From: SB11 sp964584305
GTDB lineage: Bacteria > Bacteroidota > Bacteroidia > UBA8524
Length of the DNA: 64,000 bases
NCBI GenBank assembly: GCA_964584305.1
Contig: CAZOZL010000008.1
Span: forward strand, 48,034 to 112,033
Direction: 5' to 3'
Shown: positions 51,928-60,744 of the stretch, in pieces
How the letters are laid out: each line of letters opens with the position of its first letter
Position numbering within the stretch: the first letter of the stretch is position 1
The notes under the pieces: generated by a model
The model's input: only the letters and a program-made list of their open reading frames with translations
Told to the model about the DNA's origin: nothing
Databases searched by the model: none
Translations under genes and position numbers: made by a program

Positions 51928-51983
51928 TTTTAATTTACAGCGTTTTAATTCCCTAAAAACTTTCAACTCCAGTTTATCCTGCT

Positions 51984-52016
51984 AATTTTGTTGCTTTAAC
52001 CTCAAGCAACAAAATT
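51984..52016 (+). promoter_or_regulatory. polA promoter covered by a 13-bp inverted repeat
   Basis: AATTTTGTTGCTT (51984-51996) and AAGCAACAAAATT (52004-52016) are perfect complements around TAACCTC. The -7 box TAATTTTG (51983-51990) lies in the left arm and the ATG follows the right arm by 4 bases. As DNA it is a good operator; as RNA only part would be transcribed if the start site is about 7 bases after the box. Confidence 0.65.
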
Positions 52017-52020
52017 TACT

Positions 52021-54819
52021 ATGAGTGATGATAAAAAGCTATTCCTGCTGGACGGGATGGCATTGGTATATCGTGCTTTTTTTGCCTTTAACCAAAACCC
52101 ACGTATAACCTCGTTCGGGCTAAACACCAATGCGCCTTATGGTTTCATAAATACTCTTCTTGAGATACTAAAAAAAGAAAAGCCCACTCACATTGCAGTA
52201 GTTTTTGATACCAGCGAACCCACAACAAGGCATATTGAATATCCCGAGTACAAGGCAAACCGTGAAAAAATGCCCGAAGACCTTTCACGCTCCATCCCCT
52301 ATGTTTTCAAAATTATAGAAGGCTTTAATATTCCCGTAATTACCCTTGATGGGTACGAAGCTGATGATATTATAGGCACATTAGCAAAAAAGGCAGAGGA
52401 AAAAGGATTTACTACCTATATGATGACCCCCGATAAAGATTTTGGGCAGCTTGTGAGCCAAAAAATATTTATGTACAAACCCAGCAGGCAAGGTAAAGAC
52501 CCTGAAATAATGGGAGTACCAGAAATACTGGAAAGGTGGGGCGGCATTAATAGTGTTGACCAAGTAATAGATATTTTAGGTTTAATGGGTGATGCCGTTG
52601 ATAATATACCAGGCATACACGGCATAGGCGAAAAAACAGCCATAAAATTAGTAAAGCAATTTGGCAGTGTAGAGAACTTACTTAAAAATACAGACCAACT
52701 TAAAGGCAAGCAAAAAGAAAAGGTAGAAGAACAAGCTGATATGGCAACCCTTTCTAAAAGATTAGCCACTATTATTCTTGATGTACCTATTGATTTTGAT
52801 GAGGCTTCTTTGGTAAAAGAAAAACCTAACGAGGAAGCATTGCGCGAAGTTTTTACTGAATTGGAGTTTCGCACTATGGCAAAACGCCTGTTTAGCAACG
52901 AGCCAATAGAACAAGCAGAAAAAGGCAGCCAACAAAGCCTTTTTGGGGGCGATAATAAACCTACCCAAAATGCAGCCCAACCTATATTAAGTGATGCGGC
53001 ATTTAAAACAGCCGCAACCACACCACACCGTTACGAAATAACGGATACCAAAGAAAAACGGGAGGCTTTAATACAACTGCTTAACACCACGCCCGAGTGG
53101 TGTTTTGATACTGAAACTACATCGCTTAATGCTATTGATGCTGAACTTGTAGGGCTATCGTTTGCTATAAAACCACACGAGGCATTTTATGTGCCTGTAT
53201 CAAAAGATAAAGAAGAGGCGCAAACGCTTATCAATGAGTTTAAAACCACTTTTGAAAACCCAGCCAGTACTATAATAGGGCAAAATATAAAATACGATTT
53301 GCTGGTGCTACAAAACTATAATATACGGCTTCAAGGTACATTGTTTGACACCATGCTCACCCACTACTTGCTTGAGCCAGACCAACGGCACAATATGGAT
53401 GCACTGGCAGAAAACTACCTTAGCTATAAAACTATTTCAATAGAAACACTTATTGGTAAAAAGGGGAAAAACCAACTCAATATGCGTGATATTGAGGTAG
53501 AAAAAGTAGCAGAATACGCCGCCGAGGATGCCGATATAACACTACGCTTAAAAAAGGTGCTTGCACCACAATTAGATAAAAAAAATGCACGTTATGTTTT
53601 AGAAAAGGTAGAAGCTCCGCTCATTACTGTTTTAGCAGATATGGAGCGTGAAGGGGTGAAAATTGATAAGAAAATGCTTCAAGATTACTCCAAAGTTTTG
53701 GAAACGGATATTGTACAGCTTGAAAAAGATATTTATGACTTAGCAGGTGTTACATTTAATATAGCATCGCCCAAGCAATTAGGCGAAGTATTGTTTGATA
53801 AGTTGCAGTTGGATGATAAGGCAAAAAAAACCAAAACAGGGCAATACAAAACCGATGAGGAAGTACTAAACAGCCTTGCGCGTGAGAAGCATGAAATAGC
53901 ACAAAAAATTATAGATTTTCGTCAACTGCAAAAACTAAAATCAACCTATGTTGATGCTTTGCCACTACTGGTAAATAAAAATACGGGCAGGGTACACACC
54001 TCCTTCAACCAAGCGGTTGCAGCAACGGGTAGGCTAAGTAGTACAGACCCCAATGTTCAAAACATACCCATCCGTACTAATAGAGGGCGTGAGGTACGCA
54101 AGGCATTTATCCCTCGCAATGAGAACCATGTATTACTAAGTGCTGATTACTCGCAAATAGAATTGCGTATTGTAGCCGCTATTAGCAAAGATAAGAGCAT
54201 GATTGAGGATTTTAAGAAAGGATTGGACATACATACCTCTACCGCCGCAAAAGTATTTGGAGTAAGTTTAGAAGAAGTGGATAGAGATATGCGCCGCAAA
54301 GCCAAAATGGTGAATTTTGGTATTATATACGGTATTTCTGCTTTTGGCTTATCGCAACGCTTAGAAATCCCCCGCAAAGAGGCTGCAACAATTATTGAGA
54401 GCTATTTTATTCAGTATCCTGATATTAAACGATATATGAATGATACCATAGAATTGGCAAAAGAAAAAGGCTATGTGGAGACCTTACTGGGTCGCCGTAG
54501 GTATTTGCGGGATATTAATTCAGCAAATCATACTGTTAGAGGGTTTGCCGAGCGAAACGCAATAAATGCACCCATACAAGGAAGTGCCGCTGATATGATA
54601 AAATTAGCAATGATAAATATTCATCAACAGATGAAAGAAAAAGCACTACAATCTAAAATGATATTGCAAGTGCATGATGAATTGCTATTTGATGTATATA
54701 AACCAGAATTAGAAGATTTAAAGCCCATTATTAAAAAAGAAATGATGGAGGCAATGGAATTAGAAGTGCCTTTGGAAATAGAAATGGGAGTAGGAAAAAA
54801 CTGGCTCGAAGCCCACTAA
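52021..54819 (+). CDS. polA: DNA polymerase I
   Basis: 932 residues, full length. The N-terminal 5'-3' exonuclease starts with FLLDGMALVYRAFFAF and contains GYEADDIIGTLA and GDAVDNIPG. The middle 3'-5' exonuclease looks active, with Asp363 and Glu365 in FDTETTSL. The polymerase domain has RLSSTDPNVQNIPIR, motif A SADYSQIELR (Asp709), the O-helix RRKAKMVNFGIIYG and motif C QVHDELLFD (Asp886). It fills gaps in repair and removes Okazaki primers. The promoter lies inside an inverted repeat. Its stop overlaps the convergent 173-residue gene by 3-4 bp. Confidence 0.98.
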   Translation: MSDDKKLFLLDGMALVYRAFFAFNQNPRITSFGLNTNAPYGFINTLLEILKKEKPTHIAVVFDTSEPTTRHIEYPEYKANREKMPEDLSRSIPYVFKIIEGFNIPVITLDGYEADDIIGTLAKKAEEKGFTTYMMTPDKDFGQLVSQKIFMYKPSRQGKDPEIMGVPEILERWGGINSVDQVIDILGLMGDAVDNIPGIHGIGEKTAIKLVKQFGSVENLLKNTDQLKGKQKEKVEEQADMATLSKRLATIILDVPIDFDEASLVKEKPNEEALREVFTELEFRTMAKRLFSNEPIEQAEKGSQQSLFGGDNKPTQNAAQPILSDAAFKTAATTPHRYEITDTKEKREALIQLLNTTPEWCFDTETTSLNAIDAELVGLSFAIKPHEAFYVPVSKDKEEAQTLINEFKTTFENPASTIIGQNIKYDLLVLQNYNIRLQGTLFDTMLTHYLLEPDQRHNMDALAENYLSYKTISIETLIGKKGKNQLNMRDIEVEKVAEYAAEDADITLRLKKVLAPQLDKKNARYVLEKVEAPLITVLADMEREGVKIDKKMLQDYSKVLETDIVQLEKDIYDLAGVTFNIASPKQLGEVLFDKLQLDDKAKKTKTGQYKTDEEVLNSLAREKHEIAQKIIDFRQLQKLKSTYVDALPLLVNKNTGRVHTSFNQAVAATGRLSSTDPNVQNIPIRTNRGREVRKAFIPRNENHVLLSADYSQIELRIVAAISKDKSMIEDFKKGLDIHTSTAAKVFGVSLEEVDRDMRRKAKMVNFGIIYGISAFGLSQRLEIPRKEAATIIESYFIQYPDIKRYMNDTIELAKEKGYVETLLGRRRYLRDINSANHTVRGFAERNAINAPIQGSAADMIKLAMINIHQQMKEKALQSKMILQVHDELLFDVYKPELEDLKPIIKKEMMEAMELEVPLEIEMGVGKNWLEAH

Positions 54820-55337
54820 GACGATTTCTTTTTACGCTCTTTTTTATCAAACTCAAACCAGTTATAGCAACCATTTGCTATCATAGTTTTTACTATACGA
54901 CCCAGTTTAGCCCTATTCCACCCAGCAGTGCCGCCCGTAAACCTAACCCAACTCCTATTGTTTTTATAAAGAGTTAAACAAGATCGTTTTCTAAACAAGC
55001 CTGATTTTTTTTTCCGTAAACTATCTTTATTAAACTTATATTTAAATTTAGAATAATCTATTGTGGTGGTAAAGGGGAGCAATAAAAACCAAATGCCTTT
55101 TATGGTTAATTTTCCATTTTCAAAATGGATTTTTTCAACCTCTCGCTTAGTTAAAAAAACCAGCAGGCTAAAGGCAAGAATGGTTACCTCTGCCAAATAA
55201 AAAGAGCCTACACCAAGCCTAAAATAAAATATAGGGAAAACAATAATATTGAGGATTATAAGCAAGCGCAAAAACCTAAAAAGAAGAGAAACTCTACCCC
55301 CTCCACCTGATTCATTTAATTTATATGTTTCCACCAT
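54816..55337 (-). CDS. Small membrane protein of unknown function, last gene of an operon
   Basis: 173 residues. Two hydrophobic helices (about 19-42 and 46-62) form a hairpin anchor. The rest is soluble, with EVEKIHFENGKLTIKGIWFLLLPFTTTIDYSKFKY, a pattern like bacterial PH-type domains, then a very basic loop (RKKKSGLFRKRS) and a KKERKKKSS tail. No named family can be assigned. It begins 9 bp after the stop of the polytopic protein gene, so the two are co-transcribed. It is convergent with polA, overlapping by a few bases. Confidence 0.72.
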   Translation of the reverse strand: MVETYKLNESGGGGRVSLLFRFLRLLIILNIIVFPIFYFRLGVGSFYLAEVTILAFSLLVFLTKREVEKIHFENGKLTIKGIWFLLLPFTTTIDYSKFKYKFNKDSLRKKKSGLFRKRSCLTLYKNNRSWVRFTGGTAGWNRAKLGRIVKTMIANGCYNWFEFDKKERKKKSS

Positions 55338-55346
55338 TAATCTTGA

Positions 55347-56345
55347 TTAAACTACGATGCTTTTTGCAATAATAAGTATAATGAAAAAGAGTGCAAAAAG
55401 AGTTTCCCGCCAAAATGCTCTTTTTGTTCTTAAAAAGTAATATGAAAGGAAAACAGACAAAGGTAATGATAATAATGTAATAGATTGACTTAAGGGCGAT
55501 GAGCTAAAAATAATGCTCATAATACCGCTAACTAAAAAAAGGAGTAAAAACTGTTGAGATCTTCGGGTGCGAATTGTGTTTTTCGAGAAATTGGGCTGCA
55601 ATGTTAATAGCCCAATTAATAGTACAAATAATATATAGCCCCCAAGCACATAATCCATTACACTAATATTAACAAAACGTTCAGCATTAAAAACAAAGGC
55701 ATCAAAAACAAAAAACTGTGAATAAGTACTCCAATCACCATCTGCCAAATAATACCCAATAGCCAAAAAGTAGATAGGGATAGACATACCTGTGAGCAGC
55801 AATAAAAAATTGCGAAAGGTTAAATAACCCGCAATAATAAGTGCTATAAGCAATGCAGGAACAAACCAAATAGATTCTGGCAATATGCAAAAAGCCATTG
55901 CCGCAAAAAATCCCATATCTAAAAACGGCGTGGTTTTAATATTTCTTGGGTCAAGTGATAGGTATTTATATACCAAAAGCATACAAAACACAGAAGCAAG
56001 TAGTTGTGGGTTTAGTATGTTTTGTACATCGTATAAATGGTTTAGATAGAAAAAAAAGAATACTGGAAATACCGATTGCCGAAAAAGAACCTCGTTTGTA
56101 TTAATAATAAAATTATAGGCAAACCCTACGCAAAGGGTAAGCACAAAAGTTATAGCCATTGAAATATAAATACCATTGCTGCTTTGGTGTAAACTACCAA
56201 GCCAGTAGGATAGTAGCGGGCTTGATACATGAACCTGAAGCACTGAAGTATTAATAAAAACAATACCCAGTACTTGTATGCCCAGTGCAAATACTACAAC
56301 CCATACAAAGTTGCCAAAAAGTTTATTTCTGAAAAGGCTTAACAA
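55347..56345 (-). CDS. Polytopic membrane protein, DUF6427-like
   Basis: 332 residues with about eight to ten transmembrane helices. The start MLSLFRNKLFGNF, the long hydrophobic segments, the central YKYLSLDPRNIKTTPFLDMGFFAAMAF and the C-terminal RTRRSQQFLLLFLVSG recall the DUF6427 family of Bacteroidota membrane proteins of unknown function; this match is from memory of the pattern. The start is a TTG at 56345, 5 bp after the stop of the exported protein gene, without an ATG alternative. Middle gene of a three-gene operon. Confidence 0.68.
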   Translation of the reverse strand: MLSLFRNKLFGNFVWVVVFALGIQVLGIVFINTSVLQVHVSSPLLSYWLGSLHQSSNGIYISMAITFVLTLCVGFAYNFIINTNEVLFRQSVFPVFFFFYLNHLYDVQNILNPQLLASVFCMLLVYKYLSLDPRNIKTTPFLDMGFFAAMAFCILPESIWFVPALLIALIIAGYLTFRNFLLLLTGMSIPIYFLAIGYYLADGDWSTYSQFFVFDAFVFNAERFVNISVMDYVLGGYILFVLLIGLLTLQPNFSKNTIRTRRSQQFLLLFLVSGIMSIIFSSSPLSQSITLLSLPLSVFLSYYFLRTKRAFWRETLFALFFIILIIAKSIVV

Positions 56346-56350
56346 AAGTT

Positions 56351-57826
56351 TTAATTAAGCATAAGTTTTACAAAGGAAAATTTACGATCTTTTGCCGCAG
56401 GAAACAAAATCGTTACAGCATCAAGTTGTTGCGCTTCGCGAGGTACAACCGCTATGCTTATATTTTGTGTTTTAAACAGCAGTTCGTTACTCATATTTCC
56501 CTTATTATCTAAAGTATATTTAGTTACCTCCGAGTTTCCCCTATCATCATCATTATAAAATATGGTAACACTGTTTTTTGTCGGTACTACATAAACCGAG
56601 CTATAATAACCCAAATCCCGTGATGAACTTTGGCTCTTGTTTATCACCTTTGTCCATACTATCTCACCTTTTTTAGTTACGTGTAGCACGGCTATTTTTC
56701 CATAATTAAAAATATCTCGGCTGCCTACCTGCATCATTCCGTTTATAGAGAATGTGTAGGTTTGAGTGGTGGTATAAAATTCTTCGGCAATAAAAATATA
56801 CCCACTATCCGTGTGCGGAATTATTTTGCGTACATACAAGTTGCGAAGTTCCTCACCCCTCCCAGCAGCATATTTGCCTATAATATCACTAACAAAATTT
56901 TGTGGATAGGGGATAAAAGTATGGTACAGTTTTTTGTGGGTAGTGGCATCAATAGCAAAATCTAACAAGCCCTTGCTATACCCAGCACCTTTTAGCGAGT
57001 AAAAACCCGCTACAATAATTTTATTATTCACCCTATCTATCCCTAGCGAGGGGCGGCTTAAATAGGTGTCGCTATTATTTAAATAAAAATCGCTTAATTT
57101 GTTAGTTTTTAGGCTATAACTAAATAAATAGTAGCCAAAACGTTCCATACTTTTCTTTTTCTTGGTATTATCTTCATCTCTAAAAATAAAATACGCATTT
57201 CCATTATTTGTTACTTTAAAATCTAACCTACGGTGGCGTTTGTATTTAAAAGGCAACTCCACTCTTTTGCGCCCAAGCTCTGCCATGCTGGGAGCATCCA
57301 AAATCAAAAACTCTATTATCAAATTTTTGTTTGGGGCAATTTCAGTATGAAAACAAAGTATTTTACTTCTATCGGTAGATAAATTTAAAATATAATCTCC
57401 CTCATCAGAGTAATCTCTTTGCGGGCTAGATATTATTACCTTCTCAGCTCCTTTAGGCTCTGCCTCAATACTATACGGCTGATAAATTAAATCAATACCG
57501 TGTGTTTTGCGATTATATTTACTTTTAAAAACCGCTAAACCATCTTCATACACATAAGCACCTCTAAGCACGGTACGTTTCATGTTCGGCAATAACTTGC
57601 TATACATTTGCCCCATATTTTCACGAAACATTTGTATATATACTTTGCGGTTTACAAAGCGGCTTTTGCTTCTAAGGGCATATATCCCACTCGAGTTTTG
57701 ACCTATAATTCTTGTAAAAGCAGTACGATTACGAAATTTCTCGGCATTAGACCACTCTGCATCTTGTGCATTAATAGCAGTAGTTGCCAGCAAAAACGAA
57801 AGCAATATGTATAAACCCTTTTTCAC
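56351..57826 (-). CDS. Exported protein of unknown function, first gene of an operon
   Basis: 491 residues with a signal peptide (cleavage near TTAINAQ, residue 21). The mature part alternates beta strands and turns, for example GIYALRSKSRFV, GDYILNLSTDRSKILCFHTE, NNGNAYFIFRDE, RVNNKIIVAGFYS and GEIVWTKVINKSQ, which suggests a beta-propeller-like fold. No conserved catalytic site is seen. The start is GTG at 57826. It is followed at 5 and 9 bp by two membrane-protein genes, so it is likely to act with them at the inner membrane. Not recognised as a known family. Confidence 0.75.
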   Translation of the reverse strand: MKKGLYILLSFLLATTAINAQDAEWSNAEKFRNRTAFTRIIGQNSSGIYALRSKSRFVNRKVYIQMFRENMGQMYSKLLPNMKRTVLRGAYVYEDGLAVFKSKYNRKTHGIDLIYQPYSIEAEPKGAEKVIISSPQRDYSDEGDYILNLSTDRSKILCFHTEIAPNKNLIIEFLILDAPSMAELGRKRVELPFKYKRHRRLDFKVTNNGNAYFIFRDEDNTKKKKSMERFGYYLFSYSLKTNKLSDFYLNNSDTYLSRPSLGIDRVNNKIIVAGFYSLKGAGYSKGLLDFAIDATTHKKLYHTFIPYPQNFVSDIIGKYAAGRGEELRNLYVRKIIPHTDSGYIFIAEEFYTTTQTYTFSINGMMQVGSRDIFNYGKIAVLHVTKKGEIVWTKVINKSQSSSRDLGYYSSVYVVPTKNSVTIFYNDDDRGNSEVTKYTLDNKGNMSNELLFKTQNISIAVVPREAQQLDAVTILFPAAKDRKFSFVKLMLN

Positions 57827-57876
57827 TAATAGAATAACTGTATAATGATAATTTTAGTGTACAAGTTTACTAAAGA

Positions 57877-57910
57877 AAATCCGTAGTGCATTATAATGCA
57901 CTACGGATTT
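57877..57910. repeat. Perfect 34-bp palindrome between divergent genes
   Basis: AAATCCGTAGTGCATTA and its exact complement. Flanking TAAAG/CTTTA extends the pairing to 22 bp per arm with one bulged A. It lies between the GTG at 57826 and the promoter box at 57970. Partial copies occur at 27500-27519 and 22161-22177. Because both flanking genes point away from it, it is not a terminator for either. Confidence 0.8.
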
Positions 57911-57969
57911 CTTTACCCTCTATTCATTAAAACAAAAATAGAGGTGTTTCCCAAATGTTTAAAAAAGCC

Positions 57970-57977
57970 TATTTTTG
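57970..57977 (+). promoter_or_regulatory. TAnnTTTG promoter box of pdhA
   Basis: TATTTTTG, 18 bases before the ATG at 57996. A TTTGCAATTCTGCAAA inverted repeat (TTTGCA/TGCAAA) overlaps the end of the box. Confidence 0.55.
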
Positions 57978-57995
57978 CAATTCTGCAAAAACATA

Positions 57996-59000
57996 ATGGC
58001 TAAAAAAGCACAACAAAAGTTTACAAAGGCAAACTATATTAAATGGTTTGAGAAAATACTGCTAATGCGTCGGTTTGAAGAAAAATCGGCACAGCTTTAT
58101 GGGCAACAAAAAATAAAAGGATTTTGCCACTTATATATAGGGCAAGAGGCAGTGGTAGCAGGCACTATAAGTGCCATTACCAAAAGCGATAAACTGATAA
58201 CAGCATATAGAGACCACGCCCATGCACTGGGTTGTGGCGTTAGTCCAAATGCCGTTATGGCTGAACTATTTGGAAAAATAGACGGGTGTAGCAAAGGCAA
58301 AGGCGGTAGTATGCATATGTTCTCAAAAGAACATAATTTTTATGGCGGGCATGGTATTGTGGGAGGGCAAATGCCCTTAGGTGCAGGAATTGCTTTTGCC
58401 GAGCAGTATAACAAAACAGGCAATATATGTGTGTGTTATATGGGCGATGGTGCTATACGGCAAGGTGCTTTAAACGAAACTTTTAATATGGCTATGTTGT
58501 GGAAGTTACCCGTAATTTTTGTTTGCGAAAACAACGGTTATGCTATGGGAACTTCTGTTGAGCGTACCACCAACAAGTTGGATATACATAAAATTGGTGA
58601 TGCTTTTGATATGCCCAATGCCGTTGTTGATGGCATGACGGTGGAAGCAGTACACGAAGCTATTGCCGAAGCTGCCGCCCGTGCCAGAAAAGGAGATGGA
58701 CCTACGTTTTTAGAAATGCGTACCTATCGCTATAAAGGGCATAGCATGAGCGACCCAGCAAAATACAGAAGCCGTGATGAGGTGGAGGAATATAAAAACC
58801 AAGACCCATTAGAAAAAGTGCAAGAACATATTTTGAAAAATAAATGGCTAACGGAAAAACAAATAGAAAAAATAGAAGAAAAAATAGCTGCTACGGTAGC
58901 CGAAAGTGTTGATTTTGCTGAAAAATCACCTTATCCAGACCCTTCGGAAATATATAACGATGTATATCAAGAAACGGACTATCCATTTATAATGGACTAA
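57996..59000 (+). CDS. pdhA: Pyruvate dehydrogenase E1 component, alpha subunit
   Basis: 334 residues. With the beta subunit it decarboxylates pyruvate using thiamine diphosphate and passes the acetyl group to lipoyl E2. Visible family parts are MRRFEEKSAQLYGQQKIKG, YRDHAHALGCGV, GGSMHMFS, the thiamine-diphosphate motif GDGAIRQGALNETFNMA, CENNGYAMGTSVERTT, and the phosphorylation-loop region RYKGHSMSDPAKYRSRDEVE. The beta-subunit and E2 genes are not adjacent, as often in Bacteroidota. I start at the ATG at 57996; a TTG at 57975 lies inside the promoter box. Confidence 0.96.
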   Translation: MAKKAQQKFTKANYIKWFEKILLMRRFEEKSAQLYGQQKIKGFCHLYIGQEAVVAGTISAITKSDKLITAYRDHAHALGCGVSPNAVMAELFGKIDGCSKGKGGSMHMFSKEHNFYGGHGIVGGQMPLGAGIAFAEQYNKTGNICVCYMGDGAIRQGALNETFNMAMLWKLPVIFVCENNGYAMGTSVERTTNKLDIHKIGDAFDMPNAVVDGMTVEAVHEAIAEAAARARKGDGPTFLEMRTYRYKGHSMSDPAKYRSRDEVEEYKNQDPLEKVQEHILKNKWLTEKQIEKIEEKIAATVAESVDFAEKSPYPDPSEIYNDVYQETDYPFIMD

Positions 59001-59039
59001 ATTTATAAAATAATTATTAGCAACGATTTTTAATAGAAA

Positions 59040-59738
59040 ATGAGCGATTTAAAAGAAACTTTGGACGAAGAATTAGGCGGAAACATCAGCAAAGCAGAAC
59101 AGTTTTACGAGAAAAATAAACGTGCTCTACAAATTGGGGCAGCAGTTATAGTATTAACTGTTGTGGGTTTTGTGTACATGAACTACGCTAACGCAGAAAA
59201 AGAAACAGAAGCAAATGCTTACCTGTATAAAATAGAACACTACTTTGAAAACGACTCGTTCAATCTAATTTTGAATGGAGACCCCAAAGACCCTGAATCA
59301 ATTAGCGCAATTGATTTTGTAGATGATTATAGCGGCACACCCGCTGCACAAAAGGCAGCATATATGGTAGGCAAAGCATATATGGAAAAGGGCGATTTTC
59401 AAACAGCAATAGAATACCTTGAGCTTTTTAAGATAGACGATGTTTTAGTACGCCCTCATGTTATTGCTTTAATAGGCGACTGCCATGTGGAACTAAACGA
59501 GATGGAACAAGCGGAAGAGTATTATAAAGATGCTGTTAGCTATTCAAACAACCCCTATACTGCGCCCAAGTTTTTAAAGAAATTAGGCTTAGTACAAGAA
59601 AATATAGAAAACTATGAAGCCGCTGTAAAAACATATAGTAAAATTAAAAGAAACTATAGCGAAAGCTACCAAGCCCGTGATATAGAAAAATTCATAGCAC
59701 GTGCTAAAGCTAAAGCAGGTATTAGCAGTTTCGACTAA
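59040..59738 (+). CDS. YfgM-like membrane-anchored TPR protein
   Basis: 232 residues. A short acidic cytoplasmic N-terminus (about 1-30), one transmembrane helix (IGAAVIVLTVVGFVYMNY, about 32-50), then periplasmic TPR-like repeats: AAYMVGKAYMEKGDFQTAIEYLELF, VIALIGDCHVELNEMEQAEEYYKDA and FLKKLGLVQENIENYEAAVKTYSKI. The layout matches YfgM/AncT-type proteins that assist exported-protein folding. It sits 39 bp after pdhA and 21 bp before ribH on the same strand; the ribH neighbour is common in Bacteroidota. Confidence 0.88.
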   Translation: MSDLKETLDEELGGNISKAEQFYEKNKRALQIGAAVIVLTVVGFVYMNYANAEKETEANAYLYKIEHYFENDSFNLILNGDPKDPESISAIDFVDDYSGTPAAQKAAYMVGKAYMEKGDFQTAIEYLELFKIDDVLVRPHVIALIGDCHVELNEMEQAEEYYKDAVSYSNNPYTAPKFLKKLGLVQENIENYEAAVKTYSKIKRNYSESYQARDIEKFIARAKAKAGISSFD

Positions 59739-59759
59739 ATTTTATAAAACACTCGTACT

Positions 59760-60248
59760 ATGGCAACTGGCCATAAAAACCTTTCTGATTTTGGTGATAT
59801 TGCCTTACCCGATGGTAAAGGCTTAAAAATAACTATTGTTGTTTCACGATGGAACGAGGAGGTTACTGGTGCTTTGCTTAATGGCGCAAAACAGGCTTTA
59901 GCAGAGGCAGGAGTGGCTACAAACAATATTGCAATACAATATGTACCCGGCACATACGAGTTGGCTTTGGGTGCGCAATATGCGGCACAGATAAACGCCA
60001 CCCATGCGGTCATTACTTTAGGCTGTGTAATACAAGGCGAAACTCGCCATTTTGATTTTATTTGTGAAGCTGCTGCAAACGGTATAATGGAAGTAGGGCT
60101 TAAATATAACAAACCTGTTATATTTGGAGTACTTACTACAAACAATCAAGAGCAAGCACTTGCCCGAGCGGGCGGCAAACACGGCAATAAAGGTATTGAA
60201 GCTGCCGCTACTGCTTTGCAAATGCTGGCACTAAAACAAAATGTTTAA
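59760..60248 (+). CDS. ribH: 6,7-dimethyl-8-ribityllumazine synthase
   Basis: 162 residues, usual length. It makes the riboflavin precursor from the butanone phosphate and the ribitylamino-uracil, in large icosahedral or pentameric assemblies. Motifs: ITIVVSRWNEEVTGALLNGA, VPGTYELALGAQYAAQ, LGCVIQGETRHFDFICEA with the catalytic His, and KPVIFGVLTTNNQEQALARAGGKHGNKG. Other riboflavin genes are not in the window. The dgkA start overlaps its 3' end by 8 bp, so these two genes are translated from one message. Confidence 0.97.
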   Translation: MATGHKNLSDFGDIALPDGKGLKITIVVSRWNEEVTGALLNGAKQALAEAGVATNNIAIQYVPGTYELALGAQYAAQINATHAVITLGCVIQGETRHFDFICEAAANGIMEVGLKYNKPVIFGVLTTNNQEQALARAGGKHGNKGIEAAATALQMLALKQNV

Positions 60249-60615
60249 ACGCAACCCCAACTCGCTACTTAGTAAATATTACCACTCTTTTAAATATGCT
60301 TTTTCAGGCATAGCAAAAGTATTTCTTTCCGAGCGCAATTTCCGTTTTCACACTATGGTCGTTGTGCTGGTGGTTAGTTTTGGTTTTATAGTAAATATTC
60401 GTGTCATAGAGTGGTTGTTTATTATTACCGCTATGGGTATGGTAATAACTGCCGAAACCTTTAATAGTGCCATTGAAAAGCTGGTGGATATGGTTTCGCC
60501 TGAAAAAAACCCAAAAGCAGGCTGGATAAAAGATGTGGCAGCAGCAGCTACTTTATTAGCCACTATTGTAGCAATAGTAATAGGGCTAATTGTATTTGTT
60601 CCTTATTTAAGGTGA
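60241..60615 (+). CDS. dgkA: Diacylglycerol / undecaprenol kinase
   Basis: 124 residues, a small membrane kinase with three helices. It phosphorylates diacylglycerol or undecaprenol to return lipids to phospholipid or wall synthesis. The signature ETFNSAIEKLVDMVSPEKNPKAGWIKDVAAAA is complete, including the catalytic Glu and the metal-binding residues. The basic N-terminus MFKRNPNSLLSKYYHSFKYAFSG matches the family. Whether it prefers diacylglycerol or undecaprenol cannot be decided. It overlaps the 3' end of ribH by 8 bp. Confidence 0.95.
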   Translation: MFKRNPNSLLSKYYHSFKYAFSGIAKVFLSERNFRFHTMVVVLVVSFGFIVNIRVIEWLFIITAMGMVITAETFNSAIEKLVDMVSPEKNPKAGWIKDVAAAATLLATIVAIVIGLIVFVPYLR

Positions 60616-60744
60616 GTTTAATATATAGCTGTTGCAGAGGGTTATAACTCCTTTTTTGCCTATTGGCTTATTTCTTTGAAAAAAGGAATCTGTGTGAGAG
60701 CAAACTATTTCGTTGACAGAAATGTTAAAGTCTTTTGACTTAGA

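Noticed and set aside
52416..53021. A 201-residue frame antisense to polA
   Set aside because: polA is complete and strongly conserved on the other strand; the antisense frame is Ser- and Leu-rich as expected from mirrored codons.
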